A stretch of DNA of 7,134 bases from Atopobium sp. (GTDB taxonomy: Bacteria > Actinomycetota > Coriobacteriia > Coriobacteriales > Atopobiaceae), in assembly GCA_018376005.1 (NCBI GenBank), contig JAHACE010000023.1:1-7134 (forward strand), read 5' to 3'. The translations under genes and the position numbers were made by a program. Below the pieces are notes generated by a model. The model had not been told where the DNA came from. It worked only from the letters and a program-made list of their open reading frames with translations, and ran no database searches. Position 1 is the stretch's first letter. The number at the start of each line of letters is the position of its first letter. Shown here one piece after another: positions 1 through 6,416 of the stretch.

Positions 1-1
1 G

Positions 2-733
2 CCCCGCGGTCTTCTCGCCAAACTGGCGTCAATGCACGACGGCGTGGAGTGGACGTTTAGGCCAATCTTCTCGTATTTGTCGCAAATGAAGGAAGAAGAG
101 GCTGTTCAGCGGGGTGTCGCAAAGAAAGATGCAACAGGTGCCGAACTTGCAGATGCAGAGATCTCTGGCACGTTTTTCTCGCTCAAGGATATTCGCAGCC
201 AGCTTGTTGCCGACATAAAAGCAAAGGCGAGAAGAGACGCGGACGACCCTGAGACGCCTGCTATGCTGCCTATTTCTAAAGATGAGATTCACAGAGCGTT
301 TGCTAAACCGGGCATTGTCTCGCAGATGTACGACAAGTTTGAGACTCGCAGCGAGCAAGTCAGTATGTCCGTTGAGGTCAGAAATGCGCTGGTAACTTCT
401 TCGCACAGAGAGCTTGAGGCGGGGACTGGTATTGGCAAGTCAATTGCATATCTGCTGCCTGAGGTGTTTTTTGCGCAAAAAAATGACGTTACCGTAGGCA
501 TTGCTACAAAGACAAACGCCTTGACTGACCAGCTAGTTGCTCATGACCTTCCGGCTCTTGCACGAGCGTTGCCAAATGGATTGAGTTTCTGCAGCTTAAA
601 AGGATACGAGCATTATCCGTGCCTGTGGCGATTTGGATGCGTTGGGGATTCGCTGGCGCTCGGTTCCACGAGAGATGGTAACTATCAAAGCAGCGGAGTG
701 CCTGCGCTCCAAGTGCCCGTATTACCCTCATGA
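2..733 (+). CDS. dinG: N-terminal part of DinG helicase (ATP-binding half), partial
   Basis: Frame 2 is open from the left edge, so the ATG at 32 is probably internal and not the true start. Walker A (AGTGIGKS) lies at 419-442, preceded by Glu as in the DinG consensus EAGTGTGKS. A Q-motif-like region upstream (FETRSEQVSMSVEV) resembles the segment before Walker A in DnaQ-DinG fusions. Motif Ia (ATKTNALTDQL) follows. KGYEHYPC ends with the first Fe-S cysteine, at 620-622. The segment before residue 60 (LLAKLASM, then FSYLSQM) resembles the linker after the DnaQ-like 3'-5' exonuclease domain of Firmicutes DinG, so an exonuclease domain may lie off the left edge; this is inference. After about 626 the frame runs into unrelated residues and stops at TGA 731-733. 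The true N-terminal half therefore ends near 625, and the last ~36 codons are out-of-frame read-through. Confidence 0.75.
   Translation, partial: PRGLLAKLASMHDGVEWTFRPIFSYLSQMKEEEAVQRGVAKKDATGAELADAEISGTFFSLKDIRSQLVADIKAKARRDADDPETPAMLPISKDEIHRAFAKPGIVSQMYDKFETRSEQVSMSVEVRNALVTSSHRELEAGTGIGKSIAYLLPEVFFAQKNDVTVGIATKTNALTDQLVAHDLPALARALPNGLSFCSLKGYEHYPCLWRFGCVGDSLALGSTRDGNYQSSGVPALQVPVLPS
622..630 (+). other. Frame-change junction inside dinG (probable out-of-frame deletion)
   Basis: Helicase-like sequence in frame 2 ends after YPCL (about 625). From 627 frame 3 reads GDLDALGIRWRSVPREM, which leads without interruption into the Fe-S cysteines. The junction is thus confined to a few bases. The first and second Fe-S cysteines are about 26 codons apart here, against 74 residues in E. 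coli DinG (Cys120 and Cys194). This suggests roughly 40-50 missing codons, not a single indel. There is no homopolymer or short tandem repeat at the junction that would suggest slippage or phase variation. Confidence 0.7.
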
Positions 734-2258
734 GTGCTTTGTTCATGGAGCTCGTAAACGCGCTGGATCTTCAGATGTCGTGGTGACCAACCATTCTCTG
801 TTGCTTAGAAACGTTGCTGCTGACGGAAAAATTCTGCCACCTATCAGGCATTGGGTAATTGACGAGGCCCATGGATTTGAAGCTGAAGCTCGCCGTCAGT
901 GGGCAGTAGAGATTTCCGCCAAGGAAATGCGAAACGGCTTTGAGTTGCTTGGTGGAATTAAGTCCGGAGCCATTCATGCTGCTATGGTAGGCGCCGCTAA
1001 TCTTGAGGACTCTACGCTGCTCACCGGTCTTCTCACGCGCTCTGCTGCCGCAGTTCAGCGAGCCATGGCAGCAATGGGCAACCTTATGGCCACCGTGCAT
1101 GAGCTGGCTCCATTGGCCAAAAGCGACGGCGGCTATAACTCCCTTCAGCTTTGGATTAACGATGAGGTAAGAGAGACGGAGGAATGGAAAGAGGTCTTGG
1201 AGACCGCTTCCGTTGCCCTTTCTGCTCTTGAAGAAGCGGCGCTTCGTATAGGAAAAACCACCGAGGCGCTCATTGCATCAGCTCCAAACCTTGCAAGCAA
1301 CTTGAGCGAGGCGGGGGTGTTCTTGAGCACCCTTCTGGAGTCTCTGAAGCTTATCTGCGAGGGAACAGACAAGAGTTACGTCTATTCAGCAAAGTTGACT
1401 CGACTGAAGCGTGATATTGGCTCTGAGGCTCTTGTGGCTGAGAAGCTCGATATTGGTGCAGAGCTGGCAGAGAAGTGGCTTCCTGAGACGCATTCCGTTG
1501 TGTTTACCTCGGCGACCATTGCCGTTGGTGATGATTTCTCGCATTTTGAGCACGCTGTTGGCCTGGATAGAGGCGCCTTTGAACACAAGAGTCTGCACTT
1601 AGACTCTAGCTTTGACTACGAGAATCATATGGCTGTCTTTGTGGCCGAAGACATGCCTGCACCAACTGATCCAGGTTACCTAGACGCTCTGGAAAAGCTG
1701 CTATACGACGTTCATGTTCAGATGGGCGGCTCAGTGCTGACGCTCTTTACCAACAGACGCGATATGGAGCGCCTCTATGAAGCGTTGGAGCCACGCTTGA
1801 GTGAGCAGGGTCTTAATCTTGCCTGCCAGGAGCGATCTTCTTCTGCACGTCGTGTTCGTGAAAAGTTCCTAGCCGAAAAGAACCTCTCGTTGTTTGCTCT
1901 TAAATCGTTCTGGGAAGGCTTTGATGCTGCGGGAGACACGCTTAGGTGCGTAGTAATTCCTAAGCTTCCGTTTGCAAGCCCTAATGAACCGCTGGTCAAA
2001 GAGCGTGAAGCGCGAGAAGATCGCGCGTGGTGGCGTTATTCTCTGCCAGAGGCAGTAATTGCAACAAAGCAGGCTGCTGGTCGCCTTATTAGAAGCGCTG
2101 AGGATAAGGGCGTTTTAGTGCTTGCCGATTCCAGACTGGTGTCCAAGCGATATGGCAGTTCGTTCTTGAAGTCGCTGCCAAACAAGAACTACCAGCGTGT
2201 CTTGACAAAGGACATCTCCGAGCAAATTGCCAAGTGGCGAGAAGAACACGACGCGTAG
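633..2258 (+). CDS. dinG: C-terminal part of DinG helicase (Fe-S, DEAH and second RecA-like domain)
   Basis: Frame 3 carries the remaining Fe-S ligands as CX4CX6C, starting with the Cys at 699-701. Next come TNHSLLL, the DEAH box at 861-872, motif III TSAT at 1506-1517, motif V FWEGFD at 1908-1925 and motif VI QAAGRLIRS at 2070-2096. These are all diagnostic of DinG/XPD helicases and are intact. Residues in the 540-aa frame before about 630 do not belong to the helicase. The TTG at 633 and the ATG at 675 are the first possible starts. Neither has a Shine-Dalgarno sequence, so independent translation is doubtful, and the half lacks Walker A and could not act alone as a helicase. The region between DEAH and motif III is helical and alanine/glutamate rich, as expected for the arch domain of this family. 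The gene ends just before a small inverted repeat at 2267-2280. Confidence 0.8.
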   Translation: MDALGIRWRSVPREMVTIKAAECLRSKCPYYPHECFVHGARKRAGSSDVVVTNHSLLLRNVAADGKILPPIRHWVIDEAHGFEAEARRQWAVEISAKEMRNGFELLGGIKSGAIHAAMVGAANLEDSTLLTGLLTRSAAAVQRAMAAMGNLMATVHELAPLAKSDGGYNSLQLWINDEVRETEEWKEVLETASVALSALEEAALRIGKTTEALIASAPNLASNLSEAGVFLSTLLESLKLICEGTDKSYVYSAKLTRLKRDIGSEALVAEKLDIGAELAEKWLPETHSVVFTSATIAVGDDFSHFEHAVGLDRGAFEHKSLHLDSSFDYENHMAVFVAEDMPAPTDPGYLDALEKLLYDVHVQMGGSVLTLFTNRRDMERLYEALEPRLSEQGLNLACQERSSSARRVREKFLAEKNLSLFALKSFWEGFDAAGDTLRCVVIPKLPFASPNEPLVKEREAREDRAWWRYSLPEAVIATKQAAGRLIRSAEDKGVLVLADSRLVSKRYGSSFLKSLPNKNYQRVLTKDISEQIAKWREEHDA

Positions 2259-2266
2259 CAGGGCTG

Positions 2267-2280
2267 CAATCACCTGATTG
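2267..2280. repeat. 14-bp inverted repeat between convergent dinG and WYL operon
   Basis: CAATCA-CC-TGATTG is a perfect inverted repeat located in the 24-bp gap between the two convergent stop codons. As RNA it would form only a 5-bp stem with a 4-base loop, and no T-tract follows on either strand. It is at best a weak bidirectional terminator, or it may be a protein site or chance. Confidence 0.35.
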
Positions 2281-2282
2281 GC

Positions 2283-3269
2283 TTAGAGCTGCTCTTCTGC
2301 AGCAAGCAAAGACGCAGCGTAAGTGCGCATTGCGTGCATCACGGCCTTGTCTTTGGTTGTTACTTTTCCCTTAAGGGCAAGCAACCGCTGTAGCAGCCAT
2401 GTTCCGCCGTAGTAGGGGATAGTTGCTTTAATTTCTACAGCATTGCGCTGGCTTCCAACTGTTTTAAGTCCCGGCCACGAATAGTGCGTAAGAGCGGTTT
2501 TATCAAAGAAGGTAAGCTCTACCAGCTGAGACTTTTCTTGCATAGCAGAATCTTGCACGCGTTCCGCAAGCTTTCTGTGCTCAAATGAAGCGGATTGCGT
2601 TTCAATGCAGCTCATTCGATTGACCCTAAAGACCCTTTGCTGCTCTAGGTTTAAATCAACCCCCTCGATAAGCCACCCATTTTCTCCGTATGACAGCTTA
2701 TAGGGAAGAACCTCTCTCTGGCTAATTGCAGTATCTCTATCACCGCGAGCTTCTGCAACAGACGCCTCAGAGCGATAGTCGAATGAAATAACTTGTGATT
2801 CTGCAATTGCATTTGAGCAGGTGAGGAACGCATCTACTTCTTTAGAGTGACTTTTGGAGACAAGAGAGACCGAAGACCCGTCCGGTGAAGAGCTTTTTGT
2901 ATATGGAGGCTTCAAGAGGCTCCAAAATACACTTTCTTGGGGCAAAGCGAGAGCGGTAAAAGCCTCTTTAAGTGCCAAGGTTTCTTCATCCGTTAAGACA
3001 AGCCTGCGAGCAGTAAAGGGAGACTCTCCAACAAGTGTCAGAGTATCTTGGTCTCCCGTAAGGGGGAGGGGAAGATAGCCATTCTCGTCCGTGAGCTGCA
3101 AAAGCTCCATCAGAATAGCAGCCTCTTCAGAGGAGATGGCAAATCGTGACTGAACCGCGCTTAGCTCAACTGCGTCAAAAGACTCCCTCAATGCAGAAGC
3201 AAGCAGTATGAGCTTATAGACAGCTGACGATATGTTTTTTCTTCCAAAAGAGGTGTTTTTAACAGCCAT
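2283..3269 (-). CDS. PafC-like WYL-domain transcriptional regulator
   Basis: A 328-residue cytoplasmic regulator, second gene of a two-gene operon. Residues 12-80 form a helix-turn-helix-like region with the PafC pattern (LILLAS, then a helix pair, then LMELLQLTDENGYLPL). Next is an RRLVLTDEETLALKEAFTAL segment (89-107) that matches the 'PLRLT..EA.AL' stretch typical of PafC proteins. The WYL core lies at about 160-225: ISFDYRS, then LPYKLSYGENGWLIEGVDLN and VFRVNRM, where the usual WYL triad reads W-L-I. A C-terminal extension domain (about 245-325) follows. WYL domains are ligand-sensing modules; in PafBC the pair activates DNA-damage genes, possibly through single-stranded nucleic acid. 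The start is set to the ATG at 3267-3269, because GAGG (3276-3279) lies 6 nt upstream; a TTG two codons earlier would be too close. It overlaps the upstream gene by 11 bp, so translational coupling is likely. Family assignment is firm; orthology to PafC is likely but unproven. Confidence 0.88.
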   Translation of the reverse strand: MAVKNTSFGRKNISSAVYKLILLASALRESFDAVELSAVQSRFAISSEEAAILMELLQLTDENGYLPLPLTGDQDTLTLVGESPFTARRLVLTDEETLALKEAFTALALPQESVFWSLLKPPYTKSSSPDGSSVSLVSKSHSKEVDAFLTCSNAIAESQVISFDYRSEASVAEARGDRDTAISQREVLPYKLSYGENGWLIEGVDLNLEQQRVFRVNRMSCIETQSASFEHRKLAERVQDSAMQEKSQLVELTFFDKTALTHYSWPGLKTVGSQRNAVEIKATIPYYGGTWLLQRLLALKGKVTTKDKAVMHAMRTYAASLLAAEEQL

Positions 3270-4239
3270 TGGCAACCTCGCTTAAAGACCCTTTCCACTT
3301 TGCGAGAAGAGACTCTGGAGACCTTGGAATTAATCCATGAGCAAGAATCCAAGATAAAGCGGTGTCTTCATGAGCGTAAGTAACGGTCCACAAAGCGCCA
3401 TTAGAGAGGAGCTCAACATCCCCTTGACCTTGCGAGAAATGTTCAAAAGCAGCGAGTATATTTTTGGGGACAAACGCGGTAAGCGTGTCTGCTTGCAATC
3501 CGAGCTGGAAATCAAGGAGTTTATAGTCTTTTGAATCAAACTCTTCTGGTATGGAGAAGGACTCATTTTTAAGAATCGCGGCATCTAAAACACGGTCAAC
3601 GCGAAAAGTTTTGATGGAAGCGCTCTCAGTACCGGATGAAAAATCTTGGGCCACAAAGTATAGAAGTCCCTGTGAAACAAAGAAGTCCAGCACGCCCAGA
3701 TGTTTTTGCTTAACTAGGTCCTGTGAGTTTGTGTAGGTGATGTTTACCAGTTGTTTAGAGCTGAGTGATTCGTATAGAACAGGAAAGACTTTGTTTTGGG
3801 AAGAAGCGCTGAGTTTTTGGCTGTCTGACTTACCTGAGTCCGAGGAATAAAAGTTACCCACAATTTTAGAGAGCGCGTTTCTCAATTTCTCTTGGTACAC
3901 AAAAGTTGTATCAGTGAGAATTGCACTGCAGATTACAAGGAGCTGATTGGCATCTTCAGGGCTTAAGTCGTACGAGGAATTAAAGAAATTCGAGTCCGAA
4001 AGATAGAATGACTTTTCTTTTCCCGTTTTTACCTCTGTAATTGCAAATCCAAGCTGTTTCAAAACAGTGCGATCTCTTGAAAAAGTTCTTAAAGCAGAAT
4101 CGGTAGATAAATCTGAGTAAATCGCTGCATATATTTCTGCCGAGGGTAGAGGTCCCTTTTGAAGTAGCAGCATAAATAGCGAGAAAATCCTCCAAGCACC
4201 CAGTTCATTATTACCTAGAGTTTGATCATTTGGAGTCAT
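3259..4239 (-). CDS. PafB-like WYL-domain transcriptional regulator
   Basis: A 326-residue DNA-binding regulator and first gene of the operon. The N-terminal winged helix (residues 13-80) contains WRIFSLFMLLLQKGPLPSAE and the recognition-helix signature RTFSRDRTVLKQLGF (51-65), the typical 'F.RD...L..LG' pattern of PafB and related HTH-WYL proteins. The WYL core lies at about 165-222: VNITYT, then LGVLDFFVSQGLLYFVAQD (WYL triad as L-Y-F) and TFRVDRV. A WYL C-terminal extension (about 245-315) follows. The ATG at 4237-4239 is chosen because a strong SD, GGGAGG (4245-4250), lies 5 nt upstream; a TTG start 11 codons earlier has no SD. PafB and PafC of mycobacteria form such an adjacent, overlapping, similarly sized pair that acts as a heterodimer, and I infer the same here. 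No proteasome or Pup genes are in view. It is divergent from the membrane peptidase-like gene, so its control region is shared. Arg codons are rich in AGA/AGG, unlike the divergent gene. Confidence 0.88.
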   Translation of the reverse strand: MTPNDQTLGNNELGAWRIFSLFMLLLQKGPLPSAEIYAAIYSDLSTDSALRTFSRDRTVLKQLGFAITEVKTGKEKSFYLSDSNFFNSSYDLSPEDANQLLVICSAILTDTTFVYQEKLRNALSKIVGNFYSSDSGKSDSQKLSASSQNKVFPVLYESLSSKQLVNITYTNSQDLVKQKHLGVLDFFVSQGLLYFVAQDFSSGTESASIKTFRVDRVLDAAILKNESFSIPEEFDSKDYKLLDFQLGLQADTLTAFVPKNILAAFEHFSQGQGDVELLSNGALWTVTYAHEDTALSWILAHGLIPRSPESLLAKWKGSLSEVANGC

Positions 4240-4244
4240 ATCCA

Positions 4245-4250
4245 CCTCCC
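4245..4250 (-). promoter_or_regulatory. Strong Shine-Dalgarno for the PafB-like gene
   Basis: On the minus strand the sequence reads GGGAGG-TGGAT-ATG, giving 5-nt spacing to the ATG at 4239. This decides the start over the upstream TTG at 4272. Confidence 0.8.
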
Positions 4251-4371
4251 GCTTTTTGCTAGTTGAACTCAAATCTCTCTAAACATATACGAAAGTTTTT
4301 GATATTTAGTGCAGAATTTCTAAATTTGGACGTAAAAATACACTTTAACCGCTATATTTCGATATAAGACG

Positions 4372-4377
4372 TATACT
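4372..4377 (+). promoter_or_regulatory. Candidate -10 element for the M28-like gene
   Basis: TATACT matches the sigma-70-type consensus TATAAT at 5 of 6 positions, about 52 bp before the chosen start codon. No good -35 hexamer lies 16-18 bp upstream. TATAAG at 4363-4368 is an alternative, so the exact promoter is uncertain. Confidence 0.35.
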
Positions 4378-4416
4378 AATGACGTATATATGAAACCTGT
4401 CAGAAGACATGCCAAC

Positions 4417-4422
4417 GAAGGA
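4417..4422 (+). promoter_or_regulatory. Shine-Dalgarno that sets the M28-like gene start
   Basis: GAAGGA lies 6 nt before the ATG at 4429. The upstream in-frame ATG at 4390 is preceded only by TA-rich sequence without an SD and overlaps the probable promoter, so the ATG at 4429 is preferred. Confidence 0.75.
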
Positions 4423-4428
4423 CGTAGT

Positions 4429-6354
4429 ATGGCCATCACACATGACTATGTTGACTATCTAGACGAGCAGATTGATATTGCTCCTGCCGGTAGCCAAGAG
4501 GAGCTTCAGGCTGCTCAAACCATTGCTGAAGAAATGAAACTTCACGGGCTTGAGGCAACCATTGAAGAATTTGACGCTAAGTCTATTAAGAGTCTTGGCT
4601 ACTCAATCTATCTAATCCTCCTCTTCATTGGCGTTATTTTTGCAGGCACTGGTAATGCAGCACTCATTGCTTTTGGCGTTCTGCTTGTCGCTGGTTTTGG
4701 CGCACTTACGTGTCTCAAGTATTTTGGTAATGACATTCTGGGTTCATTTGGATCTTCCATCAGAAGCCAGAACGTTGTTGCTAAGCACGAGGCCACTGGT
4801 GAGCTTGTCGCAAAGGGTAACCGTCCAATCGTCATCGTTGCTCACTATGACTCCCCACATACAAACTTCCTTGTTGAGTCTCCTGTAGCAAAGTATGTAC
4901 CACTTGTACAGAGGTATGCGCGTTGGTGTGTAGTTGCCGTGTTTGTTGCTACGTTTGTTCAGATTCTTCGTTTCCTTCCTGATCCAGTTCGTGTCCTTTT
5001 CTGGATTGTTGGTATTCTTGCAGCTCTTCCACTTGTTGCTCTTTCTGTCGCAACTATTGCAGAGCGTTTTGCACCTTGCACTATTGGCGCAAACAACAAC
5101 AAGTCTTCAGTTGCAGCGCTTCTTGGTATTCTCGAGAATGTCCGTCCTACTGGTCATCGCCCCGAGGTTGTTCATCATTTTGCAGGAGATGCAGCTGCAC
5201 TTATCCCAGAGCCTGATGAGGTGGAAGGCGTCCGCCACGGCGAGGAAGTTCTTAATTCGCTGGGCATTCTTCCTGAGGATTGCGAAGTAAGCTACGTTGC
5301 TTATGACACTACTGGCGCAAGCCAGACTGCATCTCTCGAGGATGTTGCAGAGGCTGTAAATGCAACAACAGAAGAAGAACAGACTGAGGATGCCTCTGCT
5401 GACAATACCGTTGCGTATGATTCTGTTGACGATGAGCTCAATGCAACTATGAAGCAGGTTCACGAGTCTGCTGATGCAGATGCAACGCAGGTACAGCCTG
5501 AAGCAACACATGAGCTCCATGCTAAGAACGATTTTGCTCGTCGTGCATCCCTCTTTGATCTCCCTGATCCTTCTGGCGATGCCGTCGATCCACTGGCTCC
5601 ATCTTCTGAGCCAGCTCCTCACTATGTTCCAGCTCCAACATCTGCACCTTCTCCAGAGGTAGAAGACGAAGAGAGCCCATTCGACACCATTTCGGCTGAT
5701 GAGGGTCTCACAGAGGCACAGGACGCAAAGACTCCTGAGGCAAAGCGCCGTTCCTTTAGACTCTTCGGTCGTAACGACGGACCATCAGATGATTGGAAGG
5801 GCGGAGCAGCACCATCTGCTGAGAATCGTGAAGAGACCGACTCTGAAGATGCAGCCGCTATTTCTGAGGATGATCTTCGTAATGCTGTTCTTTCACTTTC
5901 TGATGACGAGCTCATTGCACACGATATTTGGTTTGTTGCGCTTGGAGCGTCTGATTTTGACCACGCAGGCATGAGGGAGTTCCTCGCAAAGCACAGAACT
6001 GATATTCGCGGCGCTTTTCTCATTAACCTTGATTGTGTTGGTGCTGGTTCACTCTCCATCCTTAAGAATGAGGGAATTGGCAACGTTCGCCGCGCTGATC
6101 GTAGAATGACTCGACTCCTTTCTACTATTGCAACTGATCTTCATATCGATGTTGAGCAGAGCGCATTTGATTGGGGAACCACTGATGCAACTCCTGCAAT
6201 GCAGAATTCAGTTCGTTCTGTTACCTTGATGGGCTTGAATGAGGATGGGCTTCCTGCACTTAGCCGTACCGCCGCTGATGTTCGCGAGAACGTTAATGCT
6301 GGTCAGTGTGCTGACGCTGCAGCTCTTGTTACTGAGCTTATTAGACGCTCATAA
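4429..6354 (+). CDS. Membrane-embedded, degenerate M28-family metallopeptidase-like protein
   Basis: A 641-residue protein. Residues 1-50 match the M28 lead-in (APAGSQEELQAAQTIAEEM). Two hydrophobic hairpins, at about 58-94 and 165-210, are probable transmembrane pairs. M28 landmarks are spread around them: NVVA (115-118), HYD (His139, Asp141), GANNNKSS (220-227), LGASDFDHAGM (505-515), NLD (Asp535) and a C-terminal LSRTAADV (611-618). In active M28 enzymes the bridging Asp of G-A-x-D-N, the Glu-Glu pair and a late His complete the zinc sites. Here they are Asn223, Ser508-Asp509 and Ser/Arg, so classic aminopeptidase activity is unlikely. Between motifs two and three lies a ~250-residue insertion (about 240-490); from about 300 it is acidic, Pro/Ala/Ser-rich and probably disordered. 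Linker and catalytic-like segments should lie on the same side of the membrane if both hairpins span it. Arg codons are mostly CGT/CGC, suggesting good expression. It is monocistronic, with a strong terminator 27 bp downstream. Function unknown. Confidence 0.82.
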   Translation: MAITHDYVDYLDEQIDIAPAGSQEELQAAQTIAEEMKLHGLEATIEEFDAKSIKSLGYSIYLILLFIGVIFAGTGNAALIAFGVLLVAGFGALTCLKYFGNDILGSFGSSIRSQNVVAKHEATGELVAKGNRPIVIVAHYDSPHTNFLVESPVAKYVPLVQRYARWCVVAVFVATFVQILRFLPDPVRVLFWIVGILAALPLVALSVATIAERFAPCTIGANNNKSSVAALLGILENVRPTGHRPEVVHHFAGDAAALIPEPDEVEGVRHGEEVLNSLGILPEDCEVSYVAYDTTGASQTASLEDVAEAVNATTEEEQTEDASADNTVAYDSVDDELNATMKQVHESADADATQVQPEATHELHAKNDFARRASLFDLPDPSGDAVDPLAPSSEPAPHYVPAPTSAPSPEVEDEESPFDTISADEGLTEAQDAKTPEAKRRSFRLFGRNDGPSDDWKGGAAPSAENREETDSEDAAAISEDDLRNAVLSLSDDELIAHDIWFVALGASDFDHAGMREFLAKHRTDIRGAFLINLDCVGAGSLSILKNEGIGNVRRADRRMTRLLSTIATDLHIDVEQSAFDWGTTDATPAMQNSVRSVTLMGLNEDGLPALSRTAADVRENVNAGQCADAAALVTELIRRS

Positions 6355-6381
6355 ACGAACAAGAAACTAGTACAAATTTTT

Positions 6382-6416
6382 AAGAAAGGGCAGAGATTTC
6401 TGCCCTTTCTTTTTTG
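6382..6416 (+). terminator. Intrinsic terminator of the M28-like gene
   Basis: AAGAAAGGGCAG (6382-6393) pairs perfectly with CTGCCCTTTCTT (6400-6411) as a 12-bp stem with a 6-base loop AGATTT. The 3' arm runs into a T-tract to about 6415. It lies 27 bp after the plus-strand stop. The reverse strand has a poorer T-tract after the hairpin, so it may also act, less efficiently, on the convergent surface-protein gene. Confidence 0.93.

Larger units (their letters stand above)
1..2258 (+). pseudogene. dinG: DinG-family Fe-S helicase gene, 5'-truncated by the window and frame-disrupted
   Basis: This is one ancestral gene for a superfamily 2 XPD/DinG-type 5'-3' DNA helicase, a cytoplasmic enzyme that unwinds forked, R-loop and G-quadruplex structures during repair. 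It is read in frame 2 up to about 625 and in frame 3 from about 627 to a TAG at 2256-2258. Together the halves hold the expected motifs in order: Walker A, Fe-S cysteines, DEAH, TSAT, FWEGFD and QAAGRLIRS. Because the frame changes between the first and second Fe-S cysteine, no single unbroken product is encoded as written. The left end has no stop or convincing start, so the gene begins outside the window. A genuine pseudogene and an assembly or sequencing error are both possible; the cysteine spacing favours a real or artefactual deletion of more than one base. It converges on the WYL operon with only 24 bp between stop codons. Confidence 0.8.
4240..4428. promoter_or_regulatory. Divergent intergenic control region with four GACGTA hexamers
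   Basis: This AT-rich 189-bp region separates the WYL operon from the membrane peptidase-like gene. The hexamer GACGTA occurs four times on the plus strand, at 4329, 4368, 4381 and 4421 (start positions). Two of them extend to the 8-mer GACGTATA 13 bp apart (4368-4375 and 4381-4388). The spacings are 39, 13 and 40 bp. The central pair overlaps or abuts the best -10 candidate for the plus-strand gene, a typical repressor position. I did not find a convincing -35/-10 pair for the minus-strand operon. Which protein binds here is unknown; the adjacent WYL regulators are natural candidates. Confidence 0.45.

Noticed and set aside
29..406. 125-codon minus-strand open frame opposite dinG
   Set aside because: It lies wholly opposite conserved helicase sequence; composition is Arg/Leu/Cys rich with no motif.
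622..735. Programmed ribosomal frameshift in dinG
   Set aside because: No slippery heptamer, internal SD or stem-loop is evident at the junction, and the short cysteine spacing points to lost sequence.
4397..4419. TGTCAG sequence resembling the PafBC-dependent RecA-NDp promoter motif
   Set aside because: Only the core matches; the TAnnnT element expected 8 nt after the 9-mer is absent, so this is probably chance.
4390..4428. Upstream ATG start for the M28-like protein (13 extra residues)
   Set aside because: There is no Shine-Dalgarno before 4390 and it overlaps the candidate promoter. GAAGGA supports the ATG at 4429, where the M28-like lead-in begins.
4891..5000. M28-like gene as two separate genes (membrane part and peptidase-like part)
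   Set aside because: The frame is continuous from 4429 to 6354, and M28 motifs occur on both sides of the hairpins and of the linker.
5107..5622. 171-codon open frame on the minus strand inside the M28-like gene
   Set aside because: Low-complexity composition (Leu, Cys, Ile, Ser rich) with no domain, antisense to a clear coding frame. It arises from the acidic linker codons read backwards.
5622..6083. 153-codon minus-strand open frame, Ser/Ala rich
   Set aside because: It is the antisense shadow of the linker and third M28 segment, has no SD and no recognisable domain.
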